Source of the DNA: Dactylosporangium aurantiacum
GTDB lineage: Bacteria > Actinomycetota > Actinomycetes > Mycobacteriales > Micromonosporaceae
Reading direction: 5' to 3'
Length of the DNA stretch: 64,000 nucleotides
Assembly (NCBI RefSeq): GCF_000716715.1
Contig: NZ_JNYJ01000001.1
Location: 310,001 to 374,000 of the forward strand
Under the pieces are notes generated by a model. It worked only from the letters and a program-made list of their open reading frames with translations. It ran no database searches and was not told where the DNA came from. Position numbers and translations under genes: made by a program. Positions 1 to 6,466 of this stretch are shown one piece after another; the stretch's first letter is position 1, and every line of letters begins with the position of its first letter.

Positions 1-444
1 ATGGACATCAAGATGCCGATCATGGACGGGCTGGCCGCCGCGGAGAAGATCGCCGGGGCCCGCCTTGCGCCGGTCGTCATCCTGACCGCGTTCAGCCAGC
101 GTGACCTGGTCGAGCGGGCCCGTGCCGCGGGCGCCATGGCGTATCTGGTGAAGCCCTTCCAGAAGAGCGACCTGGTGCCGGCCGTGGAGATCGCGGTGTC
201 GCGGTTCGCGGAGCTGGCGGTGCTCGAGGAGGAGGTCGCCACGCTGACCGACCGCCTGGAGACCCGCAAGGTCGTCGAGCGGGCCAAGGGGCAGCTGATG
301 GCGACCTACGCGATGAACGAGCCACAGGCGTTCAAATGGATTCAGCGCACCGCGATGGACCACCGAATGACCATGCGCGAAGTGGCCGATCGGATCATCG
401 CGGAAACGGCCGGCGGTAACAGCACTGTAACCCCTGAGTCCTGA
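1..444 (+). CDS. ANTAR-domain response regulator (5' truncated by window edge)
   Basis: C-terminal part of a two-component regulator that probably acts on RNA. The first visible residues MDIKMPIMDG are the phosphoacceptor region of a receiver domain (the D of MDIKMP is the usual phosphorylated Asp), so about 50 N-terminal residues lie outside the window and the ATG at base 1 is an internal Met. The receiver continues through VVILTAFS and the conserved Lys in LVKPF. A coiled linker (about residues 70-90) leads to an ANTAR domain near residues 90-140 (ERAKGQLMATYAMNEPQAF). ANTAR proteins bind paired hairpins in nascent RNA and cause antitermination. The arrangement matches PdtaR (Rv1626), which lies near polA in Mycobacterium. 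The N-terminus is missing, so the partner kinase cannot be guessed. Confidence 0.9.
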   Translation: MDIKMPIMDGLAAAEKIAGARLAPVVILTAFSQRDLVERARAAGAMAYLVKPFQKSDLVPAVEIAVSRFAELAVLEEEVATLTDRLETRKVVERAKGQLMATYAMNEPQAFKWIQRTAMDHRMTMREVADRIIAETAGGNSTVTPES

Positions 445-597
445 CCTTTTACCTGACCACGGCACGTCTGGGCATGTCCAGCCCAAGGTCGAATAACGGC
501 TTGGTAACAGCGCGCAATTGGCTTGTGGCGCGGGCTATGATCCGCCAGTCCCGAGGGTCGGGACGGATTGCCGCCTTCTGTTATTCGAGGAGCACCA

Positions 598-1896
598 TTG
601 CGTAGAGCCGTGATCATGCTCACGGCCTTCCTGGCCTGCGTGATGCTCTCCTTCGGCCTCGGCGCCACAAGCGCATGGGCCGAAGGGGAAGCGCTGCAGG
701 GGACGTTGACGAACAACGGCGCTCCGGTCGCCGGTGTCAAGATCAAAGCGTTCACCCAGGACGGCGCGCCCGCCGGTGAGGACACTTCCGACGAGCAGGG
801 CAAGTGGAGTATTCCGGTGACCGGTCCGGGCACCTACCGGGTGGACCTCGATCTGACATCGTTGCCCTCGGGGGTCGGCCTCACCAACAACCGGCCCAGC
901 CTCACCCCGACCGTGGCCGACGGGCAGGCGCGCAACGTGCTGTTCCCGCTCGGGCCGGCCGGCACGTCGATCGGCGGCGGCAACCAGCCGGGCACGAAGG
1001 ACTCCGGTCCCTCGACGTTCGACCGCTTCGCCGACCTGCTGTACTCGGGCCTGCACTTCTCGCTGATCATCGCGCTCGCGGCGCTCGGCATCTCGCTGAT
1101 CTTCGGTACGACCGGGCTCACCAACTTCGCCCACGGCGAGATGGTCACCCTCGGCGGCCTGGTCACGTTCCTGTTCAACGTGACGATCGGGATGCCGCTG
1201 GTGCTGTCCGGCATCATCTCGGTGGTCATCGGCGCCGCCCTGGGCTACTTCCAGGACCGCGCGTTCTGGGGCTGGCTGCGCAAGCGCCGCACCAACCTGG
1301 TGACCATGATGATCATCTCGATCGGCCTGTCGCTGCTGGTGCGCTACGTCTTCCTGTACTTCTTCGGCGGTGAGTCGCGCAACTTCGCCGACTACAACGC
1401 CCAGGCCGGCGTGCAGTACGGACCCTTCCTCATCGCGCCCAAGAACCTGATCGCCGACGCCGTCGCCCTCGTCGTCCTGGCCGCGGTGTCCTTCGCGCTG
1501 GTCGGGACCCGGCTGGGCAAGGCCACCCGGGCGGTCGCCGACAACCCGGCCCTGGCCGCCGCGTCCGGCATCAACGTCGACCGCATCATCCGCCTCGTGT
1601 GGACGATCGGCGGCGGCCTCGCCGCGCTCAGCGGCGTGATCCTCGGCGCCTTCCAGGGCGTCGGGTTCCAGATGGGCTTCCAGATCCTGCTGCTCATCTT
1701 CGCCGCGGTGACCCTCGGCGGCTTCGGCACGGCCTGGGGCGCGCTGCTCGGCAGCCTCGTCATCGGCCTGTTCATCCAGATCTCCACGTTGTGGATCCCG
1801 ACCGAGTTGAAGTCTGTGGGCGCCCTCGCGGTGCTGATCGTGATCCTGCTCTTCCGGCCGCAGGGCATCCTCGGCCGCCGGGCCCGGATCGGCTGA
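598..1896 (+). CDS. livH: Branched-chain amino-acid ABC transporter permease LivH with extracytoplasmic N-terminal domain
   Basis: Inner-membrane permease of a high-affinity branched-chain amino-acid (HAAT) ABC importer. The start is TTG at 598, preceded by GAGGAG at 587-592 with 5-nt spacing; it yields a signal-like segment (RRAVIMLTAFLACVMLSF) ending at AWA. An upstream in-frame TTG at 568 has no ribosome site. Residues about 33-115 form a carboxypeptidase-regulatory/transthyretin-like beta domain (GTLTNNGAPVAGVKIKAF), unusual for LivH. The multi-spanning permease follows from about residue 140, with the typical TGLTNFAHGEMVTLGG and the C-terminal FRPQGILGRR. livM starts 10 bp downstream, so this is the first gene of livHMGF. 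Function as a transporter is firm; the role of the N-terminal domain is unknown. Confidence 0.93.
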   Translation: MRRAVIMLTAFLACVMLSFGLGATSAWAEGEALQGTLTNNGAPVAGVKIKAFTQDGAPAGEDTSDEQGKWSIPVTGPGTYRVDLDLTSLPSGVGLTNNRPSLTPTVADGQARNVLFPLGPAGTSIGGGNQPGTKDSGPSTFDRFADLLYSGLHFSLIIALAALGISLIFGTTGLTNFAHGEMVTLGGLVTFLFNVTIGMPLVLSGIISVVIGAALGYFQDRAFWGWLRKRRTNLVTMMIISIGLSLLVRYVFLYFFGGESRNFADYNAQAGVQYGPFLIAPKNLIADAVALVVLAAVSFALVGTRLGKATRAVADNPALAAASGINVDRIIRLVWTIGGGLAALSGVILGAFQGVGFQMGFQILLLIFAAVTLGGFGTAWGALLGSLVIGLFIQISTLWIPTELKSVGALAVLIVILLFRPQGILGRRARIG

Positions 1897-1906
1897 GGGG
1901 ACGATC

Positions 1907-2902
1907 ATGAACTGGGAAAGCATCTTCAGCGTGTCGTTGGAAGCGATCATCGGTTCCACGGCTATTGCCTACGCCCTCGCGGCCATCGGGCTCAACGTCC
2001 ACTTCGGCTACACTGGCCTGCTCAACTTCGGGCAGTCCGCGTTCCTCGGCGTCGGTGCCTACGGCATCGCGATCACGGTGGCCACCTTCGGACTGCCGCT
2101 GTGGCTCGGCGTCACCATCGGCCTGGCCGCGGCGGTGATCCTGGCGCTGCTGCTCGGTATCCCGACGCTGCGCCTGCGCGCCGACTACCTGGCGATCGTC
2201 ACCATCGCCGCGGCCGAGATCATCCGGCTCTTCTACCGCGCCACCGACCTGCGCAAGTGGACGGGTGCCTCGGACGGCCTGCAGAGCTTCTCGCAGGACT
2301 TCTACGCGCTCAACCCGTTCGCCGGCAGCAAGGGCATCGACCTCGGGCTCATCACGTTCACCGACCGTGAGCTGTGGATCCTGGTCGTCGGCTGGACGCT
2401 GGTCCTGCTCAGCTGCCTGGTGGTCTGGCTGCTCATGAGCAGCCCGTGGGGCCGCGTGCTCAAGGCCATCCGCGAGGACGAGGACGCCGTGCGCAGCCTC
2501 GGCAAGAACGTCTTCTCGTACAAGATGCAGTCGCTGGTCCTCGGCGGTGTCATCGGCTGCCTCGGCGGTTTCGTGTTCGCCCTCGACCGGGCGGCCGTCC
2601 AGCCGGACACCTACGGCACGGAGTTCACCTTCTTCGCGTACACCATCGTGATCCTCGGCGGCGCGGCCCGGGTCTTCGGCCCGGTCGTCGGCTCCATGAT
2701 CTTCTGGGTGCTGCTGGTCTTCATCGACTCGGCGCTCAGCGAGGCGTCCAACAACAAGGTCTTCCCCGAGTGGTTCATGACCACCTCGCAGGCCGGTTCC
2801 GTCCGGTACATCCTGGTCGGTCTCGGCCTCATCCTGCTGCTGATCTACCGGCCGCAGGGCATCTTCGGCGACAAGAGGGAGGTCATGCTCGATGGACGTT
2901 GA
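1907..2902 (+). CDS. livM: Branched-chain amino-acid ABC transporter permease LivM
   Basis: Second permease subunit of the importer; it should pair with LivH to form the transmembrane channel. The 331-residue protein is hydrophobic throughout and has the LivM hallmarks YTGLLNFGQSAFLGVGAYG near residue 40, the EAA-like cytoplasmic loop SPWGRVLKAIREDEDAVRSL, and the C-terminal IYRPQGIFGDKREV. The ATG at 1907 follows GAGGGG. It lies 10 bp after livH and overlaps the start of livG by 11 bp, so the genes are translationally coupled. Substrate specificity within the branched-chain amino acids (or related amides or urea) cannot be read from sequence alone. Confidence 0.94.
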   Translation: MNWESIFSVSLEAIIGSTAIAYALAAIGLNVHFGYTGLLNFGQSAFLGVGAYGIAITVATFGLPLWLGVTIGLAAAVILALLLGIPTLRLRADYLAIVTIAAAEIIRLFYRATDLRKWTGASDGLQSFSQDFYALNPFAGSKGIDLGLITFTDRELWILVVGWTLVLLSCLVVWLLMSSPWGRVLKAIREDEDAVRSLGKNVFSYKMQSLVLGGVIGCLGGFVFALDRAAVQPDTYGTEFTFFAYTIVILGGAARVFGPVVGSMIFWVLLVFIDSALSEASNNKVFPEWFMTTSQAGSVRYILVGLGLILLLIYRPQGIFGDKREVMLDGR

Positions 2903-3887
2903 CAAGCAGCCCGGCGGTGCCACTCGGGCCGCCCGGGCGCGGGCCGTGGAGGCCCTCGCGGGCCTGCCGTGCGAGCCGGGCGTGCCGAAGCCCGACCCGA
3001 TCCTCGTCGCCGACAACGTGGTGCGCCGCTTCGGCGGCCTCACCGCGGTCGACGTCAAGCACGTGGAGATCCAGCGCGGCTCGATCACGGCGCTGATCGG
3101 CCCCAACGGCGCCGGCAAGACGACCTTCTTCAACCTGCTCACCGGCTTCGACGCGCCCGACGAGGGCAGCTGGACGTTCAACGGCCGGTCGCTGTCCGGG
3201 GTGGCGGCGCACAAGGTGGCGCGGGCCGGCATGGTCCGCACCTTCCAGCTCACGAAGGCGCTGTCCAAGCTCAAGGTCATCGACAACATGCGGCTCGGCG
3301 CCACCGGGCAGCGCGGCGAGACCTTCTGGCGCGCCCTGCTGCCCGGCACCTGGAAGCAGCAGGAGGCCGAGATCACGGCCCGCGCCGAGGACCTGCTGAC
3401 CCGGTTCAAGCTCATCGCCAAGAAGGACGACTTCGCCGGCAGCCTCTCCGGCGGCCAGCGCAAGCTGCTGGAGATGGCCCGGGCCCTGATGGTGCAGCCG
3501 GAGATGGTCATGCTCGACGAGCCGATGGCCGGGGTCAACCCGGCGCTGACGCAGTCGCTGCTCGGCCACGTCAAGCAGCTGCGCGAGGACGGCATGACCG
3601 TGCTGTTCGTCGAGCACGACATGGACATGGTCCACGACATCAGCGACTGGATCATCGTCATGGGGCAGGGCGGCGTCATCGCCGAGGGCACCCCTGACAA
3701 GGTCATGGCCGACCCGCGGGTGATCGACGCCTACCTCGGCGCGCACCACGACGGCGCGGTCAAGACCGTCGGCGGCGAGGAGGTCGACGCCTCCACGCTG
3801 GACGAGTCCAACGGTGAGGTGACGCTCATCGGGGCCGTCGACGAGCTCGCCGCCGCCGATGACGACCCGAAGGGAGGGACGGCATGA
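2892..3887 (+). CDS. livG: Branched-chain amino-acid ABC transporter ATP-binding protein LivG
   Basis: Cytoplasmic ATPase subunit. The visible nucleotide-binding elements are Walker A GPNGAGKTT at residues 70-78, the ABC signature SLSGGQRKLLEMARAL, Walker B VMLDEPMAGVNP and the switch His in FVEHDMDMV. The 331-residue protein is longer than the usual ~255 because of a ~35-residue N-terminal extension and a ~50-residue acidic C-terminal tail (ending ADDDPKGGTA) that lies outside the ATPase fold. The ATG at 2892 lies inside the end of livM and is preceded by GAGGGAGGTC. It is followed after 85 bp by livF, its expected heterodimer partner. Confidence 0.94.
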   Translation: MDVDKQPGGATRAARARAVEALAGLPCEPGVPKPDPILVADNVVRRFGGLTAVDVKHVEIQRGSITALIGPNGAGKTTFFNLLTGFDAPDEGSWTFNGRSLSGVAAHKVARAGMVRTFQLTKALSKLKVIDNMRLGATGQRGETFWRALLPGTWKQQEAEITARAEDLLTRFKLIAKKDDFAGSLSGGQRKLLEMARALMVQPEMVMLDEPMAGVNPALTQSLLGHVKQLREDGMTVLFVEHDMDMVHDISDWIIVMGQGGVIAEGTPDKVMADPRVIDAYLGAHHDGAVKTVGGEEVDASTLDESNGEVTLIGAVDELAAADDDPKGGTA

Positions 3888-3972
3888 CCGGCCCGCAGCG
3901 GAGCGAGGAGCTGGGCATCATGGGCGCAGTCTCAAGGTCAGGACGGCGCCGGAGCGCAGCGGAGGTGACGGC

Positions 3973-4770
3973 ATGACCGTTCCGATCGAGGACGACGCTC
4001 CTGTCAGCAACGAGATCGTCGACCGTGGCGACCACCTGGCGCACGCCGACGGGGCGGTGCTGCGCGCCGACGAGGTCGTCGCCGGCTACCTGCCCGGCGT
4101 CAACATCCTCAACGGCGCCGACCTGTACGTGCACGACGGCGAGCTGGTGGGCATCATCGGCCCCAACGGCGCCGGCAAGTCGACCCTCCTGAAGGCCATG
4201 TTCGGCCTGGTGAACATCCGCTCCGGCGCGGTCACCCTGCGCGGGGAGAACATCACCAACTTCAAGGCGCACGCGCTGGTGGAGCGGGGCATCGGCTTCG
4301 TGCCCCAGACCAACAACGTGTTCGCGGCGCTGACCATCGAAGAGAACCTGCAGATGGGCACGTTCCTGAAGCCGAAGCGCTTCAAGGAGCGCTTCGAGTT
4401 CGTGACCCAGCTCTTCCCGACCCTGGCCGAGCGGCGCAAGCAGCGGGCCGGGCTCATGTCCGGCGGTGAGCGGCAGATGGTCGCCATGGCCCGGGCGCTC
4501 ATGATGGAGCCGACCGTGCTGCTGCTCGACGAGCCCTCGGCGGGCCTCTCGCCGGCGCTGCAGGACGAGGTGTTCTTCCGCACCAAGCAGATCAACTCGA
4601 CCGGCGTGACGGTGGTGATGGTCGAGCAGAACGCCCGCCGGTGCCTGCAGATCTGCGACCGGGGATACGTGCTGGATCAGGGTCGTAACGCCTACACGGC
4701 GTCGGGTCAGGACCTCATCAACGACCCGCGGGTGATCGAGTTGTATCTGGGTACGCTCGCCCGCGCCTGA
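3973..4770 (+). CDS. livF: Branched-chain amino-acid ABC transporter ATP-binding protein LivF
   Basis: Second ATPase of the importer, 265 residues. Walker A GPNGAGKST, signature MSGGERQMVAMARAL, Walker B VLLLDEPSAGLSP and switch His region are present; FVPQTNNVFAALTIEENL is typical of LivF. The ATG at 3973 was chosen because GGAGGTGA lies at 3961-3968. The frame stays open upstream to 3859, but that stretch overlaps livG and shows no family similarity. The 85-bp livG-livF spacer contains two similar segments (around 3895-3912 and 3944-3963) and so looks like a small duplication of the ribosome-binding area. A strong hairpin at 4792-4832 ends the operon. Confidence 0.94.
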   Translation: MTVPIEDDAPVSNEIVDRGDHLAHADGAVLRADEVVAGYLPGVNILNGADLYVHDGELVGIIGPNGAGKSTLLKAMFGLVNIRSGAVTLRGENITNFKAHALVERGIGFVPQTNNVFAALTIEENLQMGTFLKPKRFKERFEFVTQLFPTLAERRKQRAGLMSGGERQMVAMARALMMEPTVLLLDEPSAGLSPALQDEVFFRTKQINSTGVTVVMVEQNARRCLQICDRGYVLDQGRNAYTASGQDLINDPRVIELYLGTLARA

Positions 4771-4791
4771 ACCATCGTTTTTGCCTATCGG

Positions 4792-4832
4792 AAATCCCGC
4801 GTCCCCCATCCGGGGGGCGCGGGATTCCTTTT
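4792..4832 (+). terminator. Rho-independent terminator of livHMGF
   Basis: The left arm AATCCCGCG pairs perfectly with CGCGGGATT, and an inner run of C pairs with G; the hairpin is followed by CCTTTT. It lies 22 bp after the livF stop codon. Confidence 0.85.
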
Positions 4833-4920
4833 GTGTGCGGGTTATTCGGGATGTCGCGGGTGGCTTCGCACGGGTATTTCCGCGGGCGCTTCGCCCTAGC
4901 ACGGGCATTCGCGGGCCTAC

Positions 4921-4953
4921 GAAAAGAGCCCCACCGCCGTAGCGGTGGGGCTC
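4921..4953 (-). terminator. Rho-independent terminator of livK
   Basis: The 13-bp stem AGAGCCCCACCGC / GCGGTGGGGCTCT has a short loop. Read on the minus strand it is followed by TTTTC, so it serves the livK gene ending at 4971. Confidence 0.88.
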
Positions 4954-4970
4954 TGCCCGGAGCCGGTAGA

Positions 4971-6230
4971 TCAGATCTTGCCGGTCTGGTACTTCACGTC
5001 CGACGTGAGCTTGTTGTTCTCGTCGTAGGTGTAGACACCGATGGTGGCCTCGGCCGGGTCACCGGCGTCGTTGAAGGAGATCGGGCCGCTCAGGCCGTCG
5101 TAGTCGATGTCCTTCTTGGCCTTGAGCAGGTCGGCGCAGGACTTGAAGTCCGTGCACTTCTCGCCGCCCTTGGACACGGTGCCCAGGTGCTTCGCGATCT
5201 CGGCCGGGTTGTCGCTGCCGGCCTCGATGGCCGCGAGGGCCGCGAGCATGGTGGCGTCGTAGGACTCGACGGCGTAGTTCCAGTCCTTCAGGTCCTTGTT
5301 GATCTCAAGGGCGCGCTTCTTGAAGTCGTCCTTGGTCGCGGCGCCGGGCTGGGTGCCCTTGAAGCCCTTCAGCGTGCCGGGGGCGAAGTCCTTCGAGTAG
5401 TCGGCGATGTTGCCGTCGACGAAGTACCACTTCTTGGTCTTGAGACCGGCCTCGATCAGCTTGGGGACGATCTTCTTGGTCTCGTCGAAGCCGATGATGG
5501 CGATGGCGTCCGGGTTGGCCGCCTTGATCTTCGCGACGTCGGCCGAGAAGTCGGCGGCCTTCGGGTCGTAGGTCACCGACACGGCGACCTTGCCGCCGCC
5601 GCTCTCGATCTCCGCCTTGGCGTTCTCGGCGAGGCCGGTGCCGTAGGAGTCGTTGAGGACCAGCATGCCGGTGGTGGCGTTGCCGTCCTGGACGATCAGG
5701 TCACCGAGGACGCGGCCCTGCAGCGTGTCCGGCGGGGCGGTCCGGAAGTAGAGGCCCTTGTCGTTGTAGGTGGTCAGCGCCGTCGACGTGTTGGCCGGCG
5801 AGATCTGGACCACGCCCGCGCCGGTGATCTTGTCGATCACGGACAGCGAGACGGACGACGAGGCGGCACCGATGATGACGTCGGTCTTGTCCGTGAGCAG
5901 CTTGTTGACCGACTGGGTGGCGATGTCCGTGGAGGTGTCGCCCGAGTCCATGTGCTGGATCGTGACGGGCTTGCCCAGGACGCCACCGTTGGCGTTGATC
6001 TCCTTGATCGCGACGTCGACGCCGGCGAACTCCGGGGGGCCGAGGAAGGCCAGCGAGCCGGTCTGCGGCAGGATCGTGCCGATCTTGAGCACGCCGTCGC
6101 CCGGAGCGGCGCCACCACCGGTGGTCGCGCTCGTGCTCGGGCTATCTGCATCGTCACCACATGCACTGAGTGCCAGGACGGCAGCGCTCAGCACGGCGAC
6201 CGAGCGCCATGCGAGGTTGGGGCGGATCAT
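4971..6230 (-). CDS. livK: Branched-chain amino-acid ABC transporter substrate-binding lipoprotein
   Basis: Extracytoplasmic receptor that delivers amino acids to LivHMGF. The start at 6230 gives a lipoprotein signal peptide (MIRPNLAWRSVAVLSAAVLA) with lipobox LSAC, so Cys24 is the predicted lipidated residue. The start is supported by AAAGGAG about 7 nt upstream. Periplasmic-binding-protein type I features follow: KIGTILPQTGSLAFLGPPE, the ligand-site stretch IIGAASSSVSLSVIDK, and NDSYGTGLAENAK. At 419 residues it is a normal length for the family. It is transcribed toward livF from its own promoter region shared with polA, and it ends in a strong terminator. The longer open frame up to 6344 lacks family similarity. 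Confidence 0.93.
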   Translation of the reverse strand: MIRPNLAWRSVAVLSAAVLALSACGDDADSPSTSATTGGGAAPGDGVLKIGTILPQTGSLAFLGPPEFAGVDVAIKEINANGGVLGKPVTIQHMDSGDTSTDIATQSVNKLLTDKTDVIIGAASSSVSLSVIDKITGAGVVQISPANTSTALTTYNDKGLYFRTAPPDTLQGRVLGDLIVQDGNATTGMLVLNDSYGTGLAENAKAEIESGGGKVAVSVTYDPKAADFSADVAKIKAANPDAIAIIGFDETKKIVPKLIEAGLKTKKWYFVDGNIADYSKDFAPGTLKGFKGTQPGAATKDDFKKRALEINKDLKDWNYAVESYDATMLAALAAIEAGSDNPAEIAKHLGTVSKGGEKCTDFKSCADLLKAKKDIDYDGLSGPISFNDAGDPAEATIGVYTYDENNKLTSDVKYQTGKI

Positions 6231-6436
6231 CACCTGTCTCCTTTTTACAGCGCGGTAGGCGTGGTTGCGCCTAGATGCCAAGACGCTGATGAAGGCAGAA
6301 CCTAATGAAACTCCTGGGCTGGCACTAGGCCTTCGGGGCAACACGCCCTAGGAAGTTGCGCAGTCGTAATCTTCCTGTTCGCAACCGTCGCGGGAATCGC
6401 TTTGTCGCGTCACCGCGCGGGGTCTCGGCGGGGAAG

Positions 6437-6459
6437 TTGTCATACCCTGCGACTAGGCT
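6437..6459 (+). promoter_or_regulatory. RecA-independent DNA-damage (PafBC-type) promoter of polA
   Basis: TTGTCATAC (6437-6445), 8 bp, then TAGGCT (6454-6459). This fits TTGTCR...N8-TAnnnT, the motif called RecA-NDp in mycobacteria and bound by PafBC. The GTG of polA starts 7 nt after the -10 box, implying a leaderless transcript. The same nonamer TTGTCATAC occurs in front of uvrB. Confidence 0.75.
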
Positions 6460-6466
6460 CGCAGGT

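Noticed and set aside
1..3. ATG at base 1 as the true start of the ANTAR regulator
   Set aside because: It encodes the Met directly before the phosphoacceptor Asp in the middle of the receiver domain, so the gene begins before the window.
535..1959. Long minus-strand frames opposite livH, typA, polA, rpsA and other genes
   Set aside because: These are antisense shadows of GC-rich coding sequences; they are dominated by Arg/Gly/Ala/Asp runs and lack starts and motifs.
6401..6424. Additional TTGTCG string upstream of polA as a second damage motif
   Set aside because: No TAnnnT at the required 8-bp distance.
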